A DNA stretch of 8,043 nt from an uncultured Clostridia bacterium (GTDB taxonomy: Bacteria > Bacillota > Clostridia > Oscillospirales > Acutalibacteraceae). The notes beneath the pieces were generated by a model that did not search any database, had not been told where the DNA came from, and worked only from the letters and a program-made list of their open reading frames with translations. The stretch is taken from assembly GCA_946186535.1 (NCBI GenBank), contig CAMHNT010000099.1, forward strand, positions 1 to 8,043, given 5' to 3'. Positions 1-7,557 of the stretch are shown here, piece by piece (within the stretch, counting starts at the first letter, position 1; each line of letters opens with the position of its first letter). Made by a program: the position numbers and the translations under genes.

Positions 1-566
1 TCGGTGAGCAGTTCAATCAGGATGGAGTGGGGGATTCTGCCGTCCATAATAACCTCGGTATTGATATACTCCGGCTGAGGACTCAGGCTTATATCCTCCG
101 GATTGACAGGACGTTTCGCACTAATCGGAAGAATTGTAAGCCTTCCGTTATATTCAAATATTGCGGTCTGAATATCATTCAGGTTAAAATATCCTTCCTG
201 TCTGCACATAAGCATAAATTCGCTCAGCTCCAGCTTGGCTTTTTTCAGATTGCGGCGATATAGCTTTCCGTTATCCATAATAATAGTCGGAGTGCCGTTG
301 ATATACTTTCTTGTTTTAGGAAACTTTTCGGTCAGAATGCTAAGTCCTACAGTAACCGAACCATAAACTATCATTGATATAGTGGGCTTCCACCACGGAC
401 TGTCGAGTGTTGTTGCAAGCTCGGCGGCAATTGAACCGATCGTAATTCCCGTGATATAGTCAAAAAAATCAAGCTGTGATACCTGTTTATGCCCTATAAT
501 TTTTGCAATTACAAACAGAAAAGCTGCCGAAAAAAGCGAAGCAATAATTACTTTTAATACTTCCAT
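1..566 (-). CDS. DUF421 (YetF-like) membrane protein, N-terminal part, cut by window edge
   Basis: Reading the minus strand from ATG at 566 gives 188 uninterrupted codons to the window edge, so the C-terminus is missing. The start follows an AGAGGAG ribosome site (580-574) at a 7-nt spacing. The protein opens with hydrophobic segments at about residues 5-22, 37-52 and 62-78, the three-helix N-terminus usual in this family. A soluble alpha/beta domain follows from about residue 88. It carries the family-type stretches NGTPTIIMDNGK (90-101) and EGYFNLNDIQTAIFEYNG (124-141), then a strand ending in LPI. YetF-like proteins are inner-membrane proteins of unclear biochemical role, and the relatives studied in Bacillus are linked to spores or the envelope. 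It lies 91 nt downstream of ldh on the same strand, so it may have its own weak promoter or depend on read-through. The family call is confident; the function is unknown. Confidence 0.88.
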   Translation of the reverse strand, partial: MEVLKVIIASLFSAAFLFVIAKIIGHKQVSQLDFFDYITGITIGSIAAELATTLDSPWWKPTISMIVYGSVTVGLSILTEKFPKTRKYINGTPTIIMDNGKLYRRNLKKAKLELSEFMLMCRQEGYFNLNDIQTAIFEYNGRLTILPISAKRPVNPEDISLSPQPEYINTEVIMDGRIPHSILIELLT

Positions 567-657
567 TTTATAACTCCTCTTAAAAATTTTTATTTTATAA
601 TAACAAATAATATAGCTTCTGTTCACATAAAATAACTCAGAGTGGCTGATAATCGTA

Positions 658-1623
658 CTATTTACTCTGTTTGTCAAAAGACAATGTATCAATAACCTTT
701 CTCAATGCTTCCGCCGAATCCCTGAGTTTTTCCGTTTCTTCATCGCTCAGTTCAATAGGCACCGAACCCTCAATGCCGTTTTTGCCGACTATCGAGGGCA
801 TACTAAGAGAAACGTCATCAATACAGAACTTTCCGTGCTGTACGCTCGAAACAGGAAGAATTGATTTCTGATCAAGAATTATCGCTTCACAGATTCTTCT
901 GACTGTCATAGCTATTCCATAATAGGTGGCTTTCTTTTTATTGATAATTTCATAAGCACTGTTTTTGACGTCCTCCGCAATTCTGTTCATTTCACCCTGA
1001 TGATTAAAATGACCTCTCATTTCACAGAAGCTGTTGAGCGGAACTCCCGAAACATTCGCACTGCTCCATGCGGCGATTTCACTGTCTCCGTGTTCTCCGA
1101 GAATAAATGCGTGAACGCTTCTGCTGTCAACTCCCAGATGCTCTCCCAACCTGTGTTTTAACCTTGCGGAGTCGAGAACCGTTCCCGAACCGAAAACCTT
1201 GTTTTCCGGAAGTCCGCTGAGCTTAACTGCCGTATATGTCAGAATATCAACCGGATTCGATACGATAAGAAGTATACCGTCAAAATTCCTCCCGGATATT
1301 TCGGGTATAATCGACTTAAAAATTTCCACATTTTTCTTAACCAGATTAAGTCTTGTTTCACCGGGCTTCTGTCCTGCTCCTGCCGTTACAACAACAATTG
1401 ATGCGTCTGTTATGTCGTCATAATCTCCGGCATAAATTTTCATCGGCTTTGCAAATGGAAGCCCGTGGCCTATATCCAGAGCTTCTCCCTCGGCTTTCTC
1501 CCTCTCCGAATCTATCAGAACCATTTCCGAAAAAAGTCCGCTTTCCATAAGCGCAAACGCCGAAGATGAACCGACAAATCCGCAGCCTATGACAGCAACC
1601 TTTCGCACATTTATTTTTTCCAT
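658..1623 (-). CDS. ldh: L-lactate dehydrogenase
   Basis: A 321-aa cytoplasmic enzyme that reduces pyruvate to L-lactate with NADH, regenerating NAD+ during fermentation. The length is normal for the family. The N-terminal Rossmann fold shows GCGFVG at residues 13-18, with acidic Asp38 expected to bind the NAD ribose. The mobile loop AGAGQKPGETR (81-91) has Gln85 at the position that selects pyruvate; malate dehydrogenases have Arg there. Other catalytic residues visible are Arg91, Asn123 (SNPVD), Asp151 and Arg154 (DSARLK), and His178 in GEHGDS. His171 corresponds to a residue of the fructose-1,6-bisphosphate site, while the usual second Arg of that site is Lys156, so allosteric activation is possible but unproven. 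The ATG at 1623 follows GAAAGGT (1637-1631) at 7 nt. It appears to be transcribed alone: a terminator closes the upstream operon, and a Rex-like site precedes the gene. Confidence 0.95.
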   Translation of the reverse strand: MEKINVRKVAVIGCGFVGSSSAFALMESGLFSEMVLIDSEREKAEGEALDIGHGLPFAKPMKIYAGDYDDITDASIVVVTAGAGQKPGETRLNLVKKNVEIFKSIIPEISGRNFDGILLIVSNPVDILTYTAVKLSGLPENKVFGSGTVLDSARLKHRLGEHLGVDSRSVHAFILGEHGDSEIAAWSSANVSGVPLNSFCEMRGHFNHQGEMNRIAEDVKNSAYEIINKKKATYYGIAMTVRRICEAIILDQKSILPVSSVQHGKFCIDDVSLSMPSIVGKNGIEGSVPIELSDEETEKLRDSAEALRKVIDTLSFDKQSK

Positions 1624-1644
1624 AAAATCAACCTTTCAATTTTA

Positions 1645-1662
1645 TTGTTAAGAACTTAATCC
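1645..1662 (-). promoter_or_regulatory. candidate Rex (NADH-sensing repressor) operator upstream of ldh
   Basis: The plus strand reads TTGTTAAGAACTTAATCC. One half-site, TTGTTAA, matches the Rex consensus used in Clostridia (TTGTTAA-N4-TTAACAA) exactly. The other keeps TTAA at the correct 4-nt spacing but departs in its last three bases. It lies 22-39 nt before the ldh start codon, where a bound repressor would block transcription. Rex control of lactate dehydrogenase is well known in Firmicutes: rising NADH releases Rex and lets ldh be expressed. The imperfect second half and the AT-rich setting keep this a candidate. Confidence 0.45.
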
Positions 1663-1724
1663 TTAAAACCTGCAAGCCTTTGAAAAGACTTGAGCGAAAC
1701 TTTAACAGTCGTCTTTCAGACTTT

Positions 1725-1767
1725 TTTATAATTTAAGAATTAATAATTTATAAATTATTATTCCCAA
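1725..1767 (-). promoter_or_regulatory. likely ldh promoter region, exact boxes uncertain
   Basis: A promoter is needed here because the terminator at 1798-1827 ends transcription coming from the upstream operon. One reading is a -35 box TTGGGA (1767-1762), a 16-nt spacer and a -10 box TATTAA (1745-1740). Another -10 candidate is TATAAA (1730-1725) with a poor -35. The region is so AT-rich that chance matches are expected, so only the general location is supported. Confidence 0.3.
1741..1760. repeat. perfect 20-bp AT-only palindrome in the ldh promoter region
   Basis: The sequence TAATAATTTATAAATTATTA equals its own reverse complement across all 20 bases. It overlaps the spacer and -10 of the most likely ldh promoter. 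It could be an operator for a dimeric regulator, but it consists only of A and T in an AT-rich stretch, so a chance origin is possible. Confidence 0.5.
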
Positions 1768-1797
1768 ATATTGAGATTTAATAAATTTTTGTATAAA

Positions 1798-1827
1798 AAA
1801 GCTCCCGAATTTCTTAGCGGGAGCTTT
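1798..1827 (-). terminator. intrinsic terminator of the DUF4132 operon
   Basis: A perfect 10-bp stem (AAAGCTCCCG pairing with CGGGAGCTTT) closes a 10-nt loop. Read on the minus strand, the stem's final T run continues to six T residues (1800-1795), giving the classic hairpin plus U-tract. It lies about 63 nt past the stop codon of the small membrane protein gene, so it ends the right-hand operon and insulates ldh. On the plus strand the tail is interrupted (TTTAACTTTATATT) and termination would be weaker. Confidence 0.9.
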
Positions 1828-1890
1828 AACTTTATATTATTAAAAAATGCAGATTAAATATAATAACCGTTTTTTAGTTTTGGATATTCC

Positions 1891-2298
1891 CTACTTGATT
1901 ACACCTTTTGAAACGGAATAAACTCTGAAAAAATGACACCATTCGTCTGTTTCAATAACGTAATAAGTATTATTGTCTTTATCCTCATATATGAAAGCTG
2001 TACCCAGTTGGTCAACTTTCTTATAATTTTTCATAACAGTGAGCCCGAAAAACCACCAACTTCTCGAAAGAACGAGGTCTGAGTTTTCAGTTTCACCGAT
2101 TTTCACATAATCTTTCAGATAAAGATTGACTGCTGCCACGTCACCGAATGTAGCCGTACCTGTATCGTATTTGTCAAGATATCCGTTGATTTTATTCCTG
2201 TTGAGCATAAGAACGGAAAATGTTACAATCTCAAATATAACAAAAACAGCTGCCAAAGAGACAATAACTGAAACCACAATACGTCTTTTCTTCTTCAT
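1891..2298 (-). CDS. small single-pass membrane protein, function unknown
   Basis: I do not recognise this 135-aa protein. It starts with a basic cluster, KKKRR (residues 2-6), followed by one long hydrophobic helix at about residues 7-32. There is no clear signal-peptidase site, so it is probably an N-terminally anchored protein with its soluble part outside the membrane. The soluble part includes SRSWWFFG (78-85) and a strand-rich C-terminus with YEDKDNNTYYVIETDEW (104-120), suggesting a small beta domain. An ATG two codons upstream (2304) is possible, but it sits 1 nt from the GAGG ribosome site, whereas 2298 has a normal 7-nt spacing. It is the last gene before the terminator, 37 nt after the DUF4132 ORF, and so probably co-transcribed with it. 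Whether it takes part in the same process cannot be told. Confidence 0.75.
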   Translation of the reverse strand: MKKKRRIVVSVIVSLAAVFVIFEIVTFSVLMLNRNKINGYLDKYDTGTATFGDVAAVNLYLKDYVKIGETENSDLVLSRSWWFFGLTVMKNYKKVDQLGTAFIYEDKDNNTYYVIETDEWCHFFRVYSVSKGVIK

Positions 2299-2305
2299 AG
2301 TCATA

Positions 2306-2309
2306 CCTC
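2306..2309 (-). promoter_or_regulatory. ribosome binding site that selects the start of the small membrane protein
   Basis: On the minus strand the context is GAGGTATGACTATGAAG. GAGG is only 1 nt from the first ATG (2304) but 7 nt from the second (2298). The second ATG is therefore the likely start, which shortens the protein from 137 to 135 residues. Confidence 0.6.
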
Positions 2310-2335
2310 AAATTTAACGGCTGCAATAAATATAA

Positions 2336-5300
2336 TCATCTTATCTGCTCCATAATATACGGGTCCTTGATTTTATCGTCCTGTGCAAAGGTAAGCACCT
2401 TTGTCATAATCTCGGCTGTTTTGGGATCTTCATCTATAAACGGCAGAAACAGTTTACTCTTCTTACCGCTTGACACAGCGATAACATTGATCTGATGACC
2501 GCCGAATTTGTGAATTACGCCGCTTCCGAGGTGGATACTGTATTTTCCGTATTTGCCTTCGATAACGGCATGATTCTTCTCGAGAGTAACGTTCTTTATG
2601 CCGAACAGCTTAAGATTAAATTCGAGAATAACCTTACGCATTTCAACCGTAGAATGGCTTGTTTCGGGATCGACGCCGCCTGCATGAGCAACGCTTACGG
2701 CGAGGTCCACGTCACGCATTACCTCGGAATAGACGATACCCGGCAAGTCCTTGATTTTGAGCGGAGCGTATGTGCGTCTGTTCACAAACGTCACTCCCTC
2801 AAGAGTCGGAGCTTCGATATCGCTTGGAGAGAACCAATCGGCAACCGCATAGATCCCTGCAATAATATCGTCCTTGTAATATACCTTTTGGAGACCGTCC
2901 TCATAGTCAGCTACCCAACGTCTGTTCCTGAGCGCGCCGACCGTGCGGCTCGTCTGTATCTGATTTCCGGCAAATATAAGCGAACGCTCTTTTTCAAGCT
3001 CCTCGGAAAGCTTGACATAAAGCTCACGGAAAACCTGACGGAAAGGCTGTTTTTTGCCCTCCTTCTCGCCCCTTTCAAGGAACAGCTGCTGATAATCCGC
3101 CCAGACCTTATGCTCATACAGATCGTAAGGATGAGCAACACGCAGCAGATATCCGCTGTCGGGCTTCTTCTCGTTTCCGCTGCAGTCGTATATACTGCCG
3201 TCCAAAACAAGTCCGTTTACAAATTTGTCATCTGCCGCAGAAACAAACACAAGGTTTTCAACTATTGCCTTAGTAACAGGGTTTTTGCAAAGCATCACAA
3301 GCTCACCGAAACCGAATGCGTCACGCTCCTCCATTGCGAGCTCCAGCATTTTCACGGTACGGCTGTACTGCTGCTTAAGCTTATCGTTGAATTCCTTTAC
3401 GGCAAGAAACTCTTCGCTCTTCTTGATTGCTGCCGGTGCGGATTTCAAGGCTTTGCCGTTCTTTTCGAACTTCATTGACGGCTTTCCGTTTTTGTCGATA
3501 TCTATCATGACGTCGTAATCGCCGATTTTCTGCCACGAGAAATATTGCTTATTGCTTTCGACGAGCTCCGTTTCCATTGAAAGAGTGAGCCTCGTTTCGT
3601 CCGAGTAGCCTGCGGTGACCGCGAGATTTTTCAGCGCATACTTAACTGCAGAAGATTCGCTTGCTCTCCTCTGAGCGCCGAACTGCTTGCTTTCCTTAAG
3701 GAATTTCTGAATGAATTCGTATCTCTGAAGTATATCGTCCTTGCCCTCTGAAGGGATTATCGCAAGGCTCATCAGAAGATCCTTGTTGCGCTTGTCTTCT
3801 ATGGTCGCTTCTGTTTCGGCTATATCCATTTTTCCGAGCGCCGCGTCCGCAAACTTTCTCGCACGGGTGTGCATATTGCTTGACGAAATGTACTTTGCGC
3901 TCTTGTAGAGCTTATTGAACATTTTGTCGCCAAGAATGCCGTAGGCTTCGTTAAACCACTTCACATCGAAGCAGCCGCCGTTAAGCTCGTCCTTTGTGAG
4001 AGGAGTGTACTTTGCGATTATAGCCTGACGCTTGTCGCTTATGCTCTCAGCTGTGTGAGCCATAAAATAGTAACAGCCGCTCTTGAGACCGTCGAGCTTC
4101 AGATAGTCCTCTATTATATCTATCCACTGCGGCGCAAACATTGCAACCTCTATAAGTCTGTCGTTCTTGATTTTCGAATTTTTAATATACCCTGCAAGCG
4201 TTTCGGCATTTTCATCAGCCGCCGGATAGCAGACATTAAGCAGATGACTCAGCGAATCCTTCTTCGAAACATTACCTGAATAATACCGCCAATAACTGGA
4301 CAAACGGCTGAAGCTTTCGTTTCCGTATGCCCTGAGTATCTCCATAAGTCTGTTCATACCGTAGATATGGTCGATGTTCACGATACTTTTTGAAAATACC
4401 GTTTCGCTGTCTCCTCGCTTCAACTCAACGTCGAGTATCTTGTCGATAAGCTTTGAAGCGGCAAAATTGCCTGCTTTGTAGAAGTCGGAATCCGCCGGAA
4501 TCATACCGTCCTCGTCAAGGTCCTTTCCCTCCTGCGCAAGGATGCTTTTGAACAGATTTACAGACCGTTTTGCATCTCGTGAAAGGAACGGATTAAGTTT
4601 CTGCACCGCATTCTGAAGACCGTATATTTCAAAAATTGACTTATAAAGAATATCCTCGCTTATTACTCCGAGCATATAAGCACGTACATAATAAACTACG
4701 GAAATATTCGATGTATCCGAATAATAAGGAGAATAAATGTCACCGTTCAGGTAATGATCCCATGCCCTGTTCTTATTTGCAAGCTCATACAATATTCTGA
4801 AATTCGTTTCGAAATCCTCGTCAAGATATCCGAGAAGCTTTGAAAAAAGAAAGTTTATCCTACCCGACGCAAGAAAATTGTATTTCTTATCCTCCCAGCT
4901 TCTGTTCTCCGAGCACGAGCATTCAAGCCACAGCTCCTCCTCCGAAAACTCCTTTGCTACATATCCTACAGCATTCAGCGCCACCTCATATGGAATCTGT
5001 AGATCGAATTCACTTATAATACTGTCTAATACTGCAGTGGTCAGATTATGGAAATAAGGATTATCGAAGCGTTCGTCCTTTGTAACAAGCTCCTTATCGT
5101 AATCATAAGAGACAATTTCTCCGAAGAGAAGTTCCTGATTCTTATCAAAAAGCTTTTGAGCCTTCAGGGTCAGACGAGAGGGAACGATACTTTTTCTACG
5201 AATACACATCGCCCACAGACGCTGAGGAGTTTTTACCGTATCACGGTAGTACTGAGCCCAAAGCTCATGCAGAGGAATACTTTCATACAGCTTTTTTCCC

Positions 5301-6223
5301 GGAATTTCTCTGTACCACGAGAACCAGCCGGAGAACGTTCCAAGGAGACGCTCCTCTCCGTTACTTGATTTGTATTCAAGATTCGCATTGTCGTCGATAA
5401 GCTTCATTAAAGCGAGATACATTTCCGTAATATCATTCTTCGTAACCGAGAAAAAACTTCTCACCACGCTCGGGTCGGGCTTGAAATCAAGAAGCGGAAG
5501 CTCGGATTTCGGGTCATAAAGACCGTATCCGTTTTCTGCCGTTACCTCAGCCGCAGCCGACGTACCGACTAATTCGTTTATAAGAATTTCCTCACGCTCG
5601 GTCGGGGATTCAATCGCAGAAACGGCTTCCTTTGCTTCCGTGAAATCGAAATCCTTGTACTCGCCTATTGCATAGCTTAAAAGGTCAAGCGCCGCAAGTC
5701 TGACGTTTTCGTCCTTTGAGGGAAGCATTCTGATAATCGAGCTGTTAAGACCTCTGCCGTCACGCTTCTTTATCAGATCAAGAACACCCTCACGCAGATC
5801 TGCCTTTTTATATTTTGTAAAGCCCTCGAGTGTTATATAATCCTCGTCCGTAAGCTTCATCTCGGAAAGCATCTTGACAGCCTTACATCTTGTAGAGCTC
5901 TCCTTATCAGCCGCAGCATTCACAAGAACCTCTCTCTGGTTCGGAGTTTTAATCTTTTCACAGATAAATTCAAGTGCATTCGAGCGGAAGCCTACATCTA
6001 TTTCGGTAAGATGTTCGCATATAAAATCAATCTTTTCATCATCGTCAAGCACACGTGCCGTATCAAGCATACAGCAAAGCAGCTCACTCTTGCTTATCGA
6101 GCTTGAAAACCATGGGAAGAGTATCTTTTCATACTCCATTTTCTTTTTCGGCATAGAGTTATACAAATTCATAAGCATATCAAAATGCTTTGCCGCAAGC
6201 TTTCTGTCGCCCTTCTTTTCCAC
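2336..6223 (-). CDS. DUF4132-family giant protein, C-terminal part (probably split by a frameshift)
   Basis: This 1295-residue ORF has no membrane segment or signal peptide and should be cytoplasmic. Residues about 60-190 form repeated amphipathic helix pairs of HEAT type, for example DENVRLAALDLLSYA (171-185). A long helical middle follows. The C-terminal 300 residues resemble the DUF4132 module of E. coli YehI/MolR. They show RVAHPYDL around His1031-Pro1032, then a tryptophan-containing WADYQ stretch, NRRW near 1103, and an ending LFLPFIDEDPKTAEIM...DDKIKDPYI typical of these proteins. No catalytic motif is evident, so a scaffold or regulatory role is likely. It starts with GTG, 5 nt after the previous ORF's stop, and no Shine-Dalgarno sequence precedes it. 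In-frame ATGs at residues 16 and 18 have none either. It is therefore probably the second part of a roughly 1,730-residue DUF5724/DUF4132 protein. The family call comes from memory of sequence patterns. Confidence 0.72.
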   Translation of the reverse strand: MEKKGDRKLAAKHFDMLMNLYNSMPKKKMEYEKILFPWFSSSISKSELLCCMLDTARVLDDDEKIDFICEHLTEIDVGFRSNALEFICEKIKTPNQREVLVNAAADKESSTRCKAVKMLSEMKLTDEDYITLEGFTKYKKADLREGVLDLIKKRDGRGLNSSIIRMLPSKDENVRLAALDLLSYAIGEYKDFDFTEAKEAVSAIESPTEREEILINELVGTSAAAEVTAENGYGLYDPKSELPLLDFKPDPSVVRSFFSVTKNDITEMYLALMKLIDDNANLEYKSSNGEERLLGTFSGWFSWYREIPGKKLYESIPLHELWAQYYRDTVKTPQRLWAMCIRRKSIVPSRLTLKAQKLFDKNQELLFGEIVSYDYDKELVTKDERFDNPYFHNLTTAVLDSIISEFDLQIPYEVALNAVGYVAKEFSEEELWLECSCSENRSWEDKKYNFLASGRINFLFSKLLGYLDEDFETNFRILYELANKNRAWDHYLNGDIYSPYYSDTSNISVVYYVRAYMLGVISEDILYKSIFEIYGLQNAVQKLNPFLSRDAKRSVNLFKSILAQEGKDLDEDGMIPADSDFYKAGNFAASKLIDKILDVELKRGDSETVFSKSIVNIDHIYGMNRLMEILRAYGNESFSRLSSYWRYYSGNVSKKDSLSHLLNVCYPAADENAETLAGYIKNSKIKNDRLIEVAMFAPQWIDIIEDYLKLDGLKSGCYYFMAHTAESISDKRQAIIAKYTPLTKDELNGGCFDVKWFNEAYGILGDKMFNKLYKSAKYISSSNMHTRARKFADAALGKMDIAETEATIEDKRNKDLLMSLAIIPSEGKDDILQRYEFIQKFLKESKQFGAQRRASESSAVKYALKNLAVTAGYSDETRLTLSMETELVESNKQYFSWQKIGDYDVMIDIDKNGKPSMKFEKNGKALKSAPAAIKKSEEFLAVKEFNDKLKQQYSRTVKMLELAMEERDAFGFGELVMLCKNPVTKAIVENLVFVSAADDKFVNGLVLDGSIYDCSGNEKKPDSGYLLRVAHPYDLYEHKVWADYQQLFLERGEKEGKKQPFRQVFRELYVKLSEELEKERSLIFAGNQIQTSRTVGALRNRRWVADYEDGLQKVYYKDDIIAGIYAVADWFSPSDIEAPTLEGVTFVNRRTYAPLKIKDLPGIVYSEVMRDVDLAVSVAHAGGVDPETSHSTVEMRKVILEFNLKLFGIKNVTLEKNHAVIEGKYGKYSIHLGSGVIHKFGGHQINVIAVSSGKKSKLFLPFIDEDPKTAEIMTKVLTFAQDDKIKDPYIMEQIR

Positions 6224-6228
6224 CGGGC

Positions 6229-6253
6229 CTATGCCGCAGCCATCTCGACCGAC
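6229..6253 (-). other. probable frameshift junction joining the 437- and 1295-residue ORFs
   Basis: The upstream ORF ends ATG GCT GCG GCA TAG (Met-Ala-Ala-Ala-stop), and the downstream frame is -1 relative to it. The downstream frame is closed at 6254-6256 (TAA), so a switch can only happen within these 25 nt. Adding one base before the stop (for instance GCA ATA GGC CCG GTG) or dropping two gives a smooth fusion, Met-Ala-Ala-Ala then Gly-Pro-Val-Glu-Lys-Lys. No slippery heptamer, long homopolymer or ribosome site is present. This points to a mutation or base-call error more than to programmed frameshifting. Confidence 0.6.
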
Positions 6254-7542
6254 TTAAAAGATTTATAAGACCGACGGCGGTTATAGCCGTAAAGGTTATA
6301 GATATAAAGATTTTTGAACATCGAAAAAAGCTGATAATCCTCGGGATATGATTCAAAAACTGTCGTTGATACAAGATATGTAATATTATCCATGTCAAGA
6401 TTCTGACAGAAATATCCTATTGTGAGGAGCTGAATCCTATTAGCGGATTTATGAGAAAGATTTTCCTTTTTGTTAAGAAGTGCTGCGACCATTTCAGAAA
6501 AACCAAGCTTTTTCGCTTTCTGTATGCCAACAAGGTTCAATATAACTCCAACAGCGTCGAAAACATCATAAAAGCTGAGTCCCCACAGACCCATATATAT
6601 GTGAACTGCGTCCGTTGTATCTATATATTCAAGAGCATGCTCACGGCTTTCGAGAACGTAAACCATATCGTCAAGTATCTTTCCTGCCAGACGGTCGGGA
6701 TCCTCATTCCTGCACAGACCTGTCCATGTTCCGAGCGAACGCTTAATTGACGGAAAACGGACAAGATTATTTTCCTTGATAGTTTTCATAAGCTTGAAAA
6801 ACACTTCGTTTGTACCGCAGTCTGCGTTCTCACAGATAGCCTGTCTTAAGCCCTCGGAAAGCCTTGCCGCAACAAGAAGCTTACACAGCAGATCGTGAAG
6901 TTCGGAGTTCGAGGACTGAATAACGGCACGAATAACAGTATAAGTCAGTATCGCAGTATTGTTCTCGCTCGTTATCATTTCCTTGATTACATCGATAACC
7001 TCAGTATCTCCTGCGTCGATTCTTGCGGCAATAATATAGGAATCCGCCTCGGTACCATACCTGTTAAGAACATCATGCTTCAGACCTTCCTCGCTGCCCA
7101 GAACAAAATCCTTAATATTGCTCGCATTATAGCCTACGGCTCCGAGTACATAATATTTGTAGATAAGATCGAAAACCCTGACTACAAACGGATAGTAATC
7201 CGATGAACGGAAGCTGCGGCGGTAATAGCTTTCGGAATACTGATACTTTACGAAGTTGTCCGTCATATAATAAAAATCATCAATAAATTCCTCGGGAACA
7301 AGCAGCTTTACCACCTTGCCGTAGTTATGACGTACATAATCGGAAAGATTCTTTATCGACTGCCTTTTAATTTCAACGGGATATTTTGTCAAATAATGAT
7401 GATAGCGTTTGTCAAGAAGAATATGATTCATTACCTGCTTTTCATCACTCGAAAGAGCGACAATTTCCGAATGATGTCTGTCAGAAAATTCGGTATCGTA
7501 ATCATTCATAAACGCTTCCATTTCCTTCTGACTGCTTGCCAT
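6229..7542 (-). CDS. N-terminal part of a DUF5724/DUF4132-type giant protein (437 residues as read)
   Basis: This ORF encodes 437 mostly helical residues with no membrane segment, signal peptide or recognisable catalytic motif. The ATG at 7542 is well supported by AAGGAGT (7557-7551) at an 8-nt spacing; that site overlaps the stop codon of the preceding gene. Residues about 60-140 are rich in Tyr, Phe and Lys (for example FYYMTDNFVKYQYSESYYRR). Residues about 170-420 look like an alpha-solenoid of paired helices. I believe the region matches the N-terminus of proteins labelled DUF5724, which normally continue without a break into a DUF4132 C-terminus. The next ORF supplies that continuation in the -1 frame, so this reading probably stops early. 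Alone it could still be a stable helical-repeat protein. Function is unknown; the fused protein would be a large cytoplasmic scaffold next to a Ub-like partner. Confidence 0.72.
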   Translation of the reverse strand: MASSQKEMEAFMNDYDTEFSDRHHSEIVALSSDEKQVMNHILLDKRYHHYLTKYPVEIKRQSIKNLSDYVRHNYGKVVKLLVPEEFIDDFYYMTDNFVKYQYSESYYRRSFRSSDYYPFVVRVFDLIYKYYVLGAVGYNASNIKDFVLGSEEGLKHDVLNRYGTEADSYIIAARIDAGDTEVIDVIKEMITSENNTAILTYTVIRAVIQSSNSELHDLLCKLLVAARLSEGLRQAICENADCGTNEVFFKLMKTIKENNLVRFPSIKRSLGTWTGLCRNEDPDRLAGKILDDMVYVLESREHALEYIDTTDAVHIYMGLWGLSFYDVFDAVGVILNLVGIQKAKKLGFSEMVAALLNKKENLSHKSANRIQLLTIGYFCQNLDMDNITYLVSTTVFESYPEDYQLFSMFKNLYIYNLYGYNRRRSYKSFKSVEMAAA

Positions 7543-7550
7543 ATCAAATC

Positions 7551-7557
7551 ACTCCTT
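7551..7557 (-). promoter_or_regulatory. strong ribosome binding site for the 437-residue ORF
   Basis: AAGGAGT read on the minus strand lies 8 nt before the ATG at 7542 and overlaps the TAA stop (7559-7557) of the 140-aa gene. Translation of the two is thus likely coupled. Its quality contrasts sharply with the absence of any such site before the GTG at 6223. Confidence 0.8.

Noticed and set aside
27..263. 78-residue plus-strand frame at the left edge
   Set aside because: It is antisense to the clear DUF421 coding region and has no recognisable protein features.
641..653. Small TCAG/CTGA hairpin after ldh as a terminator
   Set aside because: A 4-bp stem followed by only a mixed T-rich run is too weak to call.
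1711..1727. Short hairpin GTCTTTCAGAC followed by TTTTTT on the plus strand, resembling a terminator
   Set aside because: The stem is only 4 bp, it has no GC-rich core, and no plus-strand gene ends here. On the minus strand the T run is on the wrong side.
2911..3210. 99-residue arginine- and serine-rich minus-strand frame
   Set aside because: It is an out-of-frame overlap within the DUF4132 ORF. The composition is typical of a shifted reading frame.
2495..3478. 327-residue open frame on the plus strand
   Set aside because: It lies wholly inside the minus-strand DUF4132 ORF, has no ribosome site and no recognisable domain. It is an antisense shadow of a long coding region.
6250..6262. TCTTTTAAG at the giant-gene junction as a programmed -1 slippery site
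   Set aside because: The heptamer T TTT AAG does not fit X XXY YYZ, and slipping there would run straight into the TAA at 6254-6256.
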